64,000 nt of DNA from Haoranjiania flava (GTDB lineage: Bacteria; Bacteroidota; Bacteroidia; Chitinophagales; Chitinophagaceae), in NCBI RefSeq assembly GCF_025631005.1, contig NZ_JAOTPL010000012.1, positions 1 to 64,000 of the forward strand. The letters are read 5' to 3'. The position numbers and the translations under genes are program-made. The first letter of the stretch is position 1; the number at the start of each line of letters is the position of its first letter. Shown one piece after another: positions 43,664-51,539 of the stretch. The notes under the pieces were generated by a model that was not told where the DNA came from, searched no databases, and worked only from the letters and a program-made list of their open reading frames with translations.

Positions 43664-43810
43664 CTACTTGCTGCTCTGATTTTTCAGATGCAAATACCAT
43701 TTGATAAAGTTCTTTTTCTTTTCAAACCGTAGCCCTCTGTGAAGTGTAAGCTTCTCTTTAAGATGCGTAAAATAACCTTCAAGCTCATTAGTTGTCCTGG
43801 GTATCATACC
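43664..43810 (-). pseudogene. 3' remnant of a transposase gene
   Basis: The last 49 codons read GMIPRTTNELEGYFTHLKEK, then LTLHRGLRFEKKKNFIKWYL and HLKNQSSK before TAG at 43664-43666. This is the TTNxLEGxFxxLKxKLxxHRGL ending seen in many Bacteroidota transposases. Upstream the frame is closed by TGA (43811-43813) and the sequence no longer resembles a transposase. So only the C-terminus of an insertion element survives. Confidence 0.65.
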
Positions 43811-43937
43811 TCAGGCCGAAATTGAACTGAGCGGTGGTACCCTCGCACAAAATCCATTATAATATACCATTAGAGTACAAATGTTTCCATAAAAAAAGCT
43901 GCAATTGAGCAGCTTTTTTTATCTGGCGTGAGAAGAA

Positions 43938-44153
43938 TTAATAAGTTGTTTCTTCTCTTACATCGCCGGTAGTCTTATTAATGGTGCTTTTAGCAGAATT
44001 CATAGCTTCGTTTGCTTTTTCGGTAAATCTTTTTCCGGCACCTGCTACCTTGTCTTTTACGTTTTGTCTTTGTTCGGGTGTCATACCTTTAAACCAGTAT
44101 GCTACAGCAGCCAAACCAGCTGCGATTAGTCCGTTTCTTGTGTTGCTATTCAT
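43938..44153 (-). CDS. Small YtxH-like membrane-associated protein
   Basis: 71 residues. A hydrophobic N-terminal segment (GLIAAGLAAVAYWFKGM) is followed by an amphipathic Lys/Ala/Glu-rich helix (RQNVKDKVAGAGKRFTEKAN), as in YtxH/CsbD-like small stress proteins. No enzyme motif. ATG at 44153. Convergent neighbours are absent; it stands alone between the transposase remnant and amn. Function unknown; a general-stress role is only a guess from composition. Confidence 0.6.
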   Translation of the reverse strand: MNSNTRNGLIAAGLAAVAYWFKGMTPEQRQNVKDKVAGAGKRFTEKANEAMNSAKSTINKTTGDVREETTY

Positions 44154-44285
44154 TGTTCATTGTTTAGTTGTTAAGTAATTTGTTTAACTATGTACAATAA
44201 AAAACTGTGCCACAAATTTGGCTTGCAGGCTGAAAAAGGAAAATTAGCGATTCATTTAATACCTGGCATTTTGTGCAGCAAAGAA

Positions 44286-45056
44286 TCAGTAGCGCAGATG
44301 CCTTACCGTAACGCCGTTGTTGATGAGCTGTTTCAGTGAATCTATGCCGATCTTTAAATGAGTTTCCACATATTTTTGAGTGATGCTTCTGTCGCTTTCT
44401 GCTGTTTTAACGCCTTCCGGTATCATAGGCTGGTCGCTTACCAGCAACAGTGCGCCTGTGGGAATTTTATTATAAAACCCAACGGTAAATATGGTGGCGG
44501 TCTCCATGTCTACCGCATATGCCCTTATTTTTACCAGGTACTTTTTAAAATCGGCATCGTGTTCCCACACCCTGCGGTTGGTGGTGTATACGGTGCCTGT
44601 CCAGTAGTCTACTTTATAGTCACGGATGGTGGTAGAAATAGCTTTCTGCAAGGCAAAGGCAGGCAGGGCAGGCACTTCGGGCGGAAAGTAATCGTTAGAG
44701 GTACCTTCACCGCGAATGGCTGCAATCGGGAGGATCAGGTCGCCGAGTTTATTTCTTTTTTTCAGCCCGCCGCATTTACCCAGGAACAAAGCTGCTTTTG
44801 GTTTTATGGCAGAGAGCAGGTCCATAATAGTAGCTGCGCCCGGGCTGCCCATACCAAAGTTAATGATGGTAATATTCTCGGCAGTGGCACATTGAAAAGG
44901 CTTGGTAAGGCCTTTTACCTTTACATCGTTCCACTTTGCAAACAGGTGTACATAGTTGCCGAAATTGGTAAGTAAAATGTATTCACCAAAATTTTTCAGG
45001 ATTTCCCCGGTATATCTTTGCAGCCAGTTTGTAACAATTTCACTTCTGGTTTCCAT
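44286..45056 (-). CDS. amn: AMP nucleosidase
   Basis: Hydrolyses AMP to adenine and ribose 5-phosphate. About 256 residues from ATG at 45056 (METRSEIVTNWLQRYTG). This is the short Bacteroidota form, which lacks the regulatory N-terminal domain of E. coli Amn. The phosphorylase-type core shows NFGMGSPGAATIMDLL, ALFLGKCGG, LPIAAIRGEGTSNDYFPPEV, TTNRRVWEHD and VDMETATIF with the catalytic acid DME. Two in-frame ATGs upstream (45074 and 45089) would add up to 11 residues. It is divergent from the HsdR_N-like gene. Confidence 0.92.
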   Translation of the reverse strand: METRSEIVTNWLQRYTGEILKNFGEYILLTNFGNYVHLFAKWNDVKVKGLTKPFQCATAENITIINFGMGSPGAATIMDLLSAIKPKAALFLGKCGGLKKRNKLGDLILPIAAIRGEGTSNDYFPPEVPALPAFALQKAISTTIRDYKVDYWTGTVYTTNRRVWEHDADFKKYLVKIRAYAVDMETATIFTVGFYNKIPTGALLLVSDQPMIPEGVKTAESDRSITQKYVETHLKIGIDSLKQLINNGVTVRHLRY

Positions 45057-45110
45057 ACTAAAGCATTTGTTCATGCTAATATCGTACATTTATCGGTAAG
45101 AAACTATTTT

Positions 45111-45539
45111 ATGTTGATCACGTATCCTCCGCCGGCATTCAGGATCAAAACGGAGAATGACAAGGAATTTATCTGGGATGCCATACGCAAACGCTGGATT
45201 TTACTTACGCCTGAAGAGTGGGTGCGGCAAAACTTTGTCCAATATCTCATACAGGTCAGGAAATATCCTGCCTCATTAATGGCCATTGAAAAGGAGATCA
45301 GGCTGGGTGAACTAAAGAAGAGGTTTGATATTGTAGTTTTCAAAAATATGCGCCCCTGGCTCATTGTAGAATGCAAGGAACCACATGTGGCAATAAATAC
45401 TGCTGTGCTTGAACAGGTGGCACGGTACAACATGAAACTTTCGGGAAGCTACCTGGTTATAACCAACGGAAGGGAAACAATCGGGTGGTGTATAGATAAA
45501 GGCTTCTTTCACCGGCTGGATGCGCTGCCCGAATGGTAA
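45111..45539 (+). CDS. Type I restriction HsdR N-terminal-like nuclease-fold protein
   Basis: About 142 residues from ATG at 45111 (MLITYPPPAFRIKTENDKEF). It resembles the HSDR_N_2 family: RKRWILLTPEEWVRQNFVQY, KRFDIVVF and WLIVECKEP with the D...ExK pattern of PD-(D/E)xK nucleases (Asp in RFDIVVF, Glu-Cys-Lys in VECKE). ExK is intact, so nuclease activity is possible. The motor and specificity subunits of a type I system are absent, and this stand-alone form is widespread in Bacteroidota with no known role. The open frame extends back to 45018, but the N-terminal part overlaps amn on the other strand and does not match the family. Confidence 0.8.
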   Translation: MLITYPPPAFRIKTENDKEFIWDAIRKRWILLTPEEWVRQNFVQYLIQVRKYPASLMAIEKEIRLGELKKRFDIVVFKNMRPWLIVECKEPHVAINTAVLEQVARYNMKLSGSYLVITNGRETIGWCIDKGFFHRLDALPEW

Positions 45540-45641
45540 TATATTTTAAAAAATATTTCATGAACAATTGTTTGCTTATTAAACTTTGATTAAGTTTGTG
45601 TATTGATTTTTGAAAAATTAAAGTAACTTTTTATACATAGT

Positions 45642-46316
45642 ATGATGCGTAAGTCCTGGTGGAAGATCTTAACTTTTGTGTTGTTGATGTGGGTGTGCAC
45701 AATGGGTTTTATAGTAGACGTGCCTAATCTGGATGGCCGTTTGCAGGAGTCTATCCGGAATCTGTTTTTTCATGTGCCGATGTGGATAGGCATGATGGTA
45801 TTTCTTTCTATATCCGTGTTTTTTGCCATAAAATATTTGCGTTCACAAAAGCAAATAGATGATATTATTTCCCTGGAATTTGCCCGAATAGGCCTGTACT
45901 ACAGTTTTTTAGGGCTTTTTACCGGCATGATCTGGGCTAACTACCAGTGGGGTGCTCCCTGGAGCGGAGACCCTAAGCAGATAGGTACTGCCATTGCCAT
46001 ACTTATTTACTGCGCTTACTTTGTAGTGCGCGGTTCTATGACGGATATGGATAAAAGCGCTAAAGTGAGCGCAGTGTACAACATATTTGCTTATTGTATG
46101 CTTTTCCCAACTATATGGATATTGCCGCGTTTCGCCGAAAGCCTGCACCCGGGCGGGCAGGGCAGTGAAGGCAACCCCGCACTGAACCCCAATGATACTA
46201 CAGATTACATGAAACTGGTAATGATCCCTGCTTTCATCGGCTGGTCTATGTTGGGCGTATGGATAGCCACCTTAAGAATTAGAGTTAAGTTATTAATAGA
46301 AAATAAATTCAAATAG
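45642..46316 (+). CDS. ccmC: Heme exporter/cytochrome c maturation protein CcmC-like
   Basis: 224 residues and six membrane segments. It carries the tryptophan-rich heme-handling motif in a periplasmic loop (WANYQWGAPWSGDPK) and the flanking conserved histidine region (RNLFFHVPMWIG), typical of the CcmC/CcsA family, which presents heme for cytochrome c maturation. Glu/Asp-rich loops and the second conserved His (ESLHPGG) are present. The CcmD-like gene follows 1 nt after the stop, giving the usual ccmC-ccmD pair. The remaining ccm genes are elsewhere. Confidence 0.9.
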   Translation: MMRKSWWKILTFVLLMWVCTMGFIVDVPNLDGRLQESIRNLFFHVPMWIGMMVFLSISVFFAIKYLRSQKQIDDIISLEFARIGLYYSFLGLFTGMIWANYQWGAPWSGDPKQIGTAIAILIYCAYFVVRGSMTDMDKSAKVSAVYNIFAYCMLFPTIWILPRFAESLHPGGQGSEGNPALNPNDTTDYMKLVMIPAFIGWSMLGVWIATLRIRVKLLIENKFK

Positions 46317-46317
46317 T

Positions 46318-46554
46318 ATGCAACGCTTGAAATATATATGCTTCACTTCAGTTTTATTTCTTTTTTCATTCTGCACATTTGCGCAGGCAGCCGATCGGCA
46401 GCAAACAGGCTTTATGAACAGCAACGGCAAGATATACGTGGTTATGGCCGTAGTGGTGCTCATTGTGCTCGGCTTGTTTTTATATCTGTATCTGTTGGAT
46501 AAAAAAATAAGCAAGATAGAGAAAGAGGCAAATGCTCACTCCTCTCGCAGTTAA
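46318..46554 (+). CDS. ccmD: CcmD-like small membrane protein
   Basis: 78 residues. A signal-like N-terminus (LKYICFTSVLFLFSFCTFAQ) is followed by one membrane helix (IYVVMAVVVLIVLGLFLYLYLLDKK without the last residues) and a short charged tail. CcmD proteins are small single-helix partners that help release heme-loaded CcmE from CcmC. Similarity to CcmD is weak in sequence; the call rests on size, topology and its place 1 nt after ccmC. Confidence 0.65.
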   Translation: MQRLKYICFTSVLFLFSFCTFAQAADRQQTGFMNSNGKIYVVMAVVVLIVLGLFLYLYLLDKKISKIEKEANAHSSRS

Positions 46555-46579
46555 GTTTCACAATAAACAAATTTCAAAT

Positions 46580-47995
46580 ATGTCAAACCGACCAAACTTT
46601 TTCGAAAATGTCATAAAAAGTTTTGACAAAGCCGCTGCCCTTACCGATTTCGACAAGGGCCTGCTGGAACAGATTAAAGCGTGTAACGCCGTATTGCGCA
46701 TACGCTTTCCCTTAAAGCGCGACGATGGCAGCATCGAAGTAATTGAAGCTTACAGGGTACAGCACTCTCACCACCGTACTCCGTGTAAAGGCGGTATACG
46801 TTTCAGTACGGATGTAAACCAGGATGAAGTAATGGCGCTTGCTGCGCTGATGACCTACAAATGTGCTATTGTCAGCGTGCCTTTCGGTGGAGGTAAGGGA
46901 GGCATCAGGATAGATCCGCAAAACTACAGTGAATTTGAATTGCAGAAGATCACCCGCCGCTATACATCAGAGCTGGTAAAGAAAAACTTTATCGGCCCGG
47001 GTATAGATGTGCCGGCTCCTGACTACGGTACCAGCGGGCGTGAAATGGCGTGGATTGCAGATACCTACACTTCTATGAACCCGGACGATATCAATGCGCT
47101 GGCATGTGTAACGGGGAAACCTATTTCGCAGGGCGGTGTAAACGGCAGGAAAGAAGCTACCGGACTCGGTGTTTTTTACGGCGTACGTGAAGTGTGCAAC
47201 ATACCCGGAGTAATGGAAAAAGTAGGCCTTACAACAGGTATTGAAAATAAAAGAGTGGTTGTGCAGGGTTTGGGTAATGTAGGCTTTTATGCCACTAAAT
47301 TCTTCAGGCAGGGAGGTGCAAAGATTATCTGCATCGCAGAAAAAGAAGGAGCTATCTACAATGAAGAAGGGCTCAATGAGGAAGATGTATTCTTCCACAG
47401 GAAAAATACAGGCTCGGTGAAAGATTTCCCGGGTTCTATATTCATTGAAAATTCTGCTGAAGCACTGGAGCTGGATTGTGATATCCTTATCCCCGCAGCG
47501 CTGGAAAGCGTAATCCATGAAGGGAATGCAGAAAGAATTAAAGCTAAAATAATCGGCGAGGCAGCCAATGGCCCCCTCACGCCGGAAGCAGACGAAATAT
47601 TTATCCGCAAAGGTGTGGTGGTGATCCCGGATATGTATCTCAACGCCGGAGGCGTTACCGTTTCTTACTTTGAATGGTTAAAAAACCTCAGCCACGTTCG
47701 TTACGGCAGGATGGAAAAAAGATTCACTGAAAATGTAAACAAACGCATCATCAACCAGCTTGAATTATTAACCGGCAGGCAGGTGCCGGAAAGAGACAAG
47801 AAAATCATTGCACACGGAGCAGATGAAATAGACCTGGTGCACAGCGGCCTGGAAGAAACCATGATTTCTGCTACGCAGGAAATTATGGATGTATGGCATT
47901 CGCATCCAGAAGTGCACGATATGCGCACAGCCGCTTACCTGGTAGCGATACAAAAAGTAGCCAGGGCTTACGAAGAGCTGGGTATTTTCCCGTAA
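46580..47995 (+). CDS. gdhA: Glu/Leu/Phe/Val-type glutamate dehydrogenase
   Basis: 471 residues from ATG at 46580 (MSNRPNFFENVIKSF). Interconverts glutamate with 2-oxoglutarate and ammonia using NAD(P). The substrate domain has PFGGGKGGIRIDP with the catalytic lysine, CKGGIRFS and PAPDYGTSGREMAWI. The Rossmann domain has VVQGLGNVGFYAT. The C-terminus is typical of GDH. It lies 25 nt after ccmD and may share its transcript. An in-frame start at 46532 overlaps ccmD and is unlikely. A bidirectional terminator follows at 48013-48044. Confidence 0.93.
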   Translation: MSNRPNFFENVIKSFDKAAALTDFDKGLLEQIKACNAVLRIRFPLKRDDGSIEVIEAYRVQHSHHRTPCKGGIRFSTDVNQDEVMALAALMTYKCAIVSVPFGGGKGGIRIDPQNYSEFELQKITRRYTSELVKKNFIGPGIDVPAPDYGTSGREMAWIADTYTSMNPDDINALACVTGKPISQGGVNGRKEATGLGVFYGVREVCNIPGVMEKVGLTTGIENKRVVVQGLGNVGFYATKFFRQGGAKIICIAEKEGAIYNEEGLNEEDVFFHRKNTGSVKDFPGSIFIENSAEALELDCDILIPAALESVIHEGNAERIKAKIIGEAANGPLTPEADEIFIRKGVVVIPDMYLNAGGVTVSYFEWLKNLSHVRYGRMEKRFTENVNKRIINQLELLTGRQVPERDKKIIAHGADEIDLVHSGLEETMISATQEIMDVWHSHPEVHDMRTAAYLVAIQKVARAYEELGIFP

Positions 47996-48012
47996 CTTTC
48001 AGGAAGAATCAG

Positions 48013-48044
48013 AAAAAATGCCGGGAATTTTACCGGCATTTTTT
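48013..48044 (+). terminator. Strong bidirectional terminator
   Basis: AAAAAATGCCGG (48013-48024) pairs perfectly with CCGGCATTTTTT (48033-48044). It ends gdhA. Confidence 0.9.
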
Positions 48045-48174
48045 GATTTAGACTTACTACATTTAGCTAATTTCAGGCCTCCGCCAAGACCTCAATATTT
48101 ATTTACAGCAATATTAAAATATATGATACTTCCTTTTTTGTTGATTATGTTCCATTATTCGTTAACTTTGATAA

Positions 48175-48508
48175 ATGGAAATTATCAGATAAATTGTTTT
48201 TATAAAGACCATTTCGAAAACTTTTTTGAAACCTAAAGCGATAAAGTTAAGGCCAAAATTGACGAAGTGCTTTTTATGATAACGATTATCGAACGTGTTC
48301 CGACAAAATTTTTGAAAAGTATTGAAGGCGCTAAGGGCTTTTTGAAATCCGGGTTGAATATGAAAGTAATATCTACCGGATATTTTGCTGTTTCGACAAA
48401 GGAAATTTGGTTGTCTTATTTAATGGATTTCATAAGAAAACTCAGAAAACACCGCTTAAAGAATTGAAAAAAGCAGAAAAATTAATGGTGGAATATTTTA
48501 AAGAATAA
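48175..48508 (+). pseudogene. Dead Gp49/RelE-type toxin gene
   Basis: Joining frames gives MEIIR-stop-IV, FYKDHFENFFET-stop-SDKVKA, KIDEVLFMITIIERVPTKFL, GLFEIRVEYESNIYRIFCCF and HKKTQKTPLKELKKAEKLMV, ending VEYFKE. This is a HigB-like (Gp49/DUF891) mRNA-interferase toxin. It is broken by TAA at codon 6 (48190-48192), loss of one T in a T run near 48199, TAA at 48234-48236 and loss of one base near 48334; repairing both deletions gives exactly 112 codons. The intact antitoxin follows 12 nt later. Known biology: toxins are often lost while the antitoxin remains. Confidence 0.85.
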
Positions 48509-48520
48509 AAGAAAGTAAAG

Positions 48521-48823
48521 ATGGACACAAAAAATAAAAATATCAAAACTTTTGCCCAACATCTTGACAAGAGATACGGCATAAAGGGAACTAAAGAAAG
48601 AACCGAATTTGAAATAAAAGCTAAGTCGTTTGCTATTGGAGAACTGATTAAGGAAGAAAGAAAATTAGCCCAAATGACACAGGAGCAACTTGCCCAAAAA
48701 ATTGGCGCAAGAAAAAGCTTCATATCAAGAATTGAAAATGGTCACAGCGACATTCAACTTTCAACCCTTTATAAACTTATCGAATTTGGGCTTGGCCGAA
48801 AAATAAATTTGACAATCCAATAA
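48521..48823 (+). CDS. HigA-like XRE-family antitoxin (toxin lost)
   Basis: 100 residues. A C-terminal helix-turn-helix of the XRE/Cro family (about 48-90: RKLAQMTQEQLAQKIGARKS, FISRIENGHSDIQLSTLYKL) with an N-terminal helical arm (about 1-40) that normally binds the toxin. It follows the toxin remnant by 12 nt, in the toxin-first order of hig systems. The frame is complete. It may still repress its old promoter or have been kept for another role. The arm resembles that of the protein at 48986. Confidence 0.85.
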   Translation: MDTKNKNIKTFAQHLDKRYGIKGTKERTEFEIKAKSFAIGELIKEERKLAQMTQEQLAQKIGARKSFISRIENGHSDIQLSTLYKLIEFGLGRKINLTIQ

Positions 48824-48985
48824 TAACTCCGATGAAAATCTTTTGCTGAGAACATGTTTGAATGACTTAGATTGAAATATGCTGCAGTTTGAATGTTCAT
48901 TTTTGAACTTTTGTACAAAATATCCACGCGGAACAAGCTATAATACATATCGGTAATTTTTCAGAAATGATATTGACCCTATTTT

Positions 48986-49249
48986 ATGTACAAGAAATAT
49001 GGTAAACGAGGGGTCAAAAAAAGGGAGCAGTGGGAGCAGGAATTTGAAACGTTTCAACTTGGCGTTTTGCTTGAAGAAGCAAGACTTAAACTTGGTTTGA
49101 CACAACAACAGCTTGCTGAAAAATGTGGGACAAACAAATCTTATATTTCAAGAATAGAAAATAACGCAAGCGATATACGGCTTTCAACCTTAATGAAGAT
49201 AATCCGGACAGGTTTGGGAGGGCAATTAAGGCTAACATTACAACTCTAA
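48986..49249 (+). CDS. Second orphan XRE/HigA-like antitoxin, probably N-terminally truncated
   Basis: 87 residues. The same layout as the protein at 48521 (RLKLGLTQQQLAEKCGTNKS, YISRIENNASDIRLSTLMKI), but the N-terminal arm is cut: the open frame begins MYKKYGKRGVKKREQWEQEF, where relatives usually have about ten more residues. No toxin lies upstream or downstream. Identity to the first antitoxin is moderate, so they are distinct systems rather than a fresh duplicate. The 162 nt between the two genes hold no gene. Confidence 0.7.
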   Translation: MYKKYGKRGVKKREQWEQEFETFQLGVLLEEARLKLGLTQQQLAEKCGTNKSYISRIENNASDIRLSTLMKIIRTGLGGQLRLTLQL

Positions 49250-49473
49250 TTAATAGAAAGCAAGCGTTTAAATAGTATTGAAAAAACATTTTCGGAGAAA
49301 ACCTTCGATGAAGAAATCCATTGCAAATTGAGCATTTTGGAGCCCGGCTGTTAAAAAATCTTCCGTAAGCCAATTATTAATATCCTGATTAAATTCCAAT
49401 TCTGGCAAAAAAAAGAATGATTGGTATTGGCGTGTAATTTTATTTGCAGACGGATGTTAATCATAAACTACTC
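49250..49473. other. Gene-poor stretch between the antitoxin and carB
   Basis: No complete gene. On the minus strand a frame at about 49270-49400 reads EFNQDINNWLTEDFLTAGLQ, then NAQFAMDFFIEGFLRKCFF to a stop, without a start. It may be the C-terminal remnant of a lost gene; the family is not recognised. Confidence 0.3.
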
Positions 49474-49500
49474 AAAAAAATTGCCCGCGGCTAAGCGGGC
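49474..49500 (-). terminator. Terminator of carB
   Basis: On the minus strand GCCCGC (49500-49495) pairs with GCGGGC (49488-49483), then AATTTTTTT. It lies 32 nt after the carB stop and confirms that the transcript ends here. Confidence 0.85.
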
Positions 49501-49531
49501 ATGTATAAGAATAATTTAGTAAAGAGCAACG

Positions 49532-51178
49532 TTACCCTTCAAAAGTACTGTAAAAATAAGGCGTCTTGGCTTCAAACTCTGCCGCGCAGGTATCTACCAT
49601 TTTGTATACGCGGTTAATGCCCAGCGATTTTCTTTTCTCGTATACCTCATCTTCCGAGCAGTCTTTCAGCAGTACATAAGCAATCTGTGCATCGCTGAAG
49701 CCGTGGCGCTTAGCGTCTTTCAGCAATTCGGCCGGAACGGTATCGAGTGAATATTCGCCCAGTTTTTTTTCGATGTCGCAGATAATCGCGATCTGGTTAA
49801 TGAACCACCTGTCGATGCGCGTAGCTTCCACGATTGTTTTTTTACGTACGCCTTTCATCAACGCTTCTTTAATACGGAATATCCTGTCCCACTTGGGTAT
49901 TTTTATGTATTCAATTATTTCATCCACGTTCATCACGTTCTTGCCGTAAGTGCCCAGTCCCAAAGCGTCATTCTCCAGGCTCTGACAGGCTTTTTGAATG
50001 GCTTCAGTAAAGCTTCTGCCGATAGACATTACCTCGCCTACAGATTTCATCTGCAAGCCCAGTGTATCGTCTGCACCTTTGAATTTGTCAAAGTTCCAGC
50101 GTGGTATTTTCACGATCACGTAGTCAAGTGCAGGCTCGAAATAAGCCGAAGTATTTTGCGTGATCTGGTTTTTCAGTTCATCCAGCCTGTAGCCGATTGC
50201 CAGCTTGGCGGCTATTTTAGCAATAGGGTACCCGGTAGCTTTAGATGCCAGCGCAGAGCTGCGGCTTACACGGGGGTTTATTTCAATGGCAATGATTTCT
50301 TCGGTGGCAGGGTTCAGTGCAAACTGCACGTTACAACCGCCGGCGAAGTTGCCCAGTTCACGCATCATGCGGATAGCCGTATCGCGCATCAGTTGAAATG
50401 CCGTATCGCTCAGCGTCATGGCAGGTGCCACGGTGATGCTGTCGCCGGTATGCACGCCCATCGGGTCGAAGTTTTCTACTGTACAAATAATTACCACATT
50501 ATCGGCAGAGTCGCGGAGCAGTTCCAGTTCAAACTCTTTCCAGCCAAGCACTGCTTTTTCTACCAGCACTTCGTGTATGGGCGAAGCGTTCAGGCCGCGG
50601 TTAAGCGCATTGTCCAGGTCATCTTTAGAGTGAACAAAGCCTCCGCCTGTACCGCCTAAGGTAAAGGAAGGGCGGATAACCAGCGGGAAACCTATTTCCT
50701 GTGCAAATTCTTTACCTTCCAGGTAGCTGTTTGCTGTTTTTGCAGGTGCAACAGGCACACCCATTTCAATCATCCACTGGCGGAATTTTTCCCTGTCTTC
50801 CGCTTTATCAATGGCTTTAATATCCACGCCTATCAGCCTTACGCCATATCTCTCCCATACGCCCAGTTCCTCTGCTTCTTTACACAGGTTCAGGGCTGTC
50901 TGCCCGCCCATGGTAGGCAGTACGGCATCGATCTTATGTTCGTCAAGGATTTTTTCTATACTTTCCACGGTCAGTGGCAACAGGTACACATGATCGGCCA
51001 TCATCGGGTCGGTCATTATGGTGGCAGGGTTGCTGTTGATCAGCGTTACTTCAATGCCTTCTTCTCGCAGGCTGCGTGCGGCTTGGGAGCCTGAATAGTC
51101 AAATTCGCAGGCCTGGCCGATTACGATTGGGCCTGAACCTATGATCAATACAGATTTTATGGAGTTGTCTCTTGGCAT
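49532..51178 (-). CDS. carB: Carbamoyl-phosphate synthase large subunit, N-terminal half only
   Basis: 548 residues from ATG at 51178 (MPRDNSIKSVLIIGSGPIVI). CarB makes carbamoyl phosphate for pyrimidine and arginine synthesis; the full protein has two homologous halves of about 550 and 390-520 residues. Here the N-terminal carboxyphosphate half is complete: preATP-grasp (GSGPIVIGQACEFDYSGSQA), ATP-grasp (IRPSFTLGGTGGGFV, EIEINPRVSRSSALASKATG-like region AIEINPRVSRSSA) and the oligomerisation domain. It ends with KTPYFYSTFEG, the linker that normally continues into the second half (GSGPNRIGQGIEFDY). A TAA and a strong terminator follow at once, and the second half is not in the window. So the gene is split exactly at the domain junction. 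Paralogy or an accident cannot be excluded. Confidence 0.85.
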   Translation of the reverse strand: MPRDNSIKSVLIIGSGPIVIGQACEFDYSGSQAARSLREEGIEVTLINSNPATIMTDPMMADHVYLLPLTVESIEKILDEHKIDAVLPTMGGQTALNLCKEAEELGVWERYGVRLIGVDIKAIDKAEDREKFRQWMIEMGVPVAPAKTANSYLEGKEFAQEIGFPLVIRPSFTLGGTGGGFVHSKDDLDNALNRGLNASPIHEVLVEKAVLGWKEFELELLRDSADNVVIICTVENFDPMGVHTGDSITVAPAMTLSDTAFQLMRDTAIRMMRELGNFAGGCNVQFALNPATEEIIAIEINPRVSRSSALASKATGYPIAKIAAKLAIGYRLDELKNQITQNTSAYFEPALDYVIVKIPRWNFDKFKGADDTLGLQMKSVGEVMSIGRSFTEAIQKACQSLENDALGLGTYGKNVMNVDEIIEYIKIPKWDRIFRIKEALMKGVRKKTIVEATRIDRWFINQIAIICDIEKKLGEYSLDTVPAELLKDAKRHGFSDAQIAYVLLKDCSEDEVYEKRKSLGINRVYKMVDTCAAEFEAKTPYFYSTFEG

Positions 51179-51197
51179 AGTGGTAAAATAAATCGTG

Positions 51198-51205
51198 CAA
51201 ATATA
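51198..51205 (-). promoter_or_regulatory. Candidate -7 box of carB
   Basis: TATATTTG on the minus strand (51205-51198), 19 nt before the ATG at 51178. No clear -33 TTG is seen at the expected distance. Confidence 0.35.
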
Positions 51206-51539
51206 GTTTTTTTGGCTATTGCATTCAGCGATTTTCAGCAAAAGTTTTCCAGGCGTACCGGATAGAATTGTTGGCGGGCTGCTTCGCACCGGGCTTTTCG
51301 CTGTATCTCTGTTACGCTGCGCTTCACAGAGGATGCCGCTTCAATCCCTGCCCGGGCCCCTCATCCTAACCTTCTCTCCAAGGAGAAGGAGCCGGGAGAC
51401 TTCCGTGGTTACAACTTGTGACTTCGGGCCTTCATGGCATAAACAGGTATAAAAATTGTGCACCTTGTGTCTTCCTTGGTGAGCTTTGTGTTTAAGACTT
51501 ATTCCCTTCGGCCTTCATGGCAAGAAAAAAGATCTTTAA
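51206..51539. repeat. Intergenic repeat-type sequence
   Basis: No gene. It contains CCTTCTC-TCCAAG-GAGAAGG (51370-51389), a hairpin of the kind CCCTCATCCTAACCTTCTC that recurs between genes in many bacterial genomes, and low-complexity words (CTTTGTG, CTTCGGCCTTCATGGC twice) typical of decayed intergenic repeats. Confidence 0.45.

Noticed and set aside
43938..44153. CsbD family assignment
   Set aside because: Size and composition are similar, but the usual CsbD sequence pattern is not clear; left as YtxH-like.
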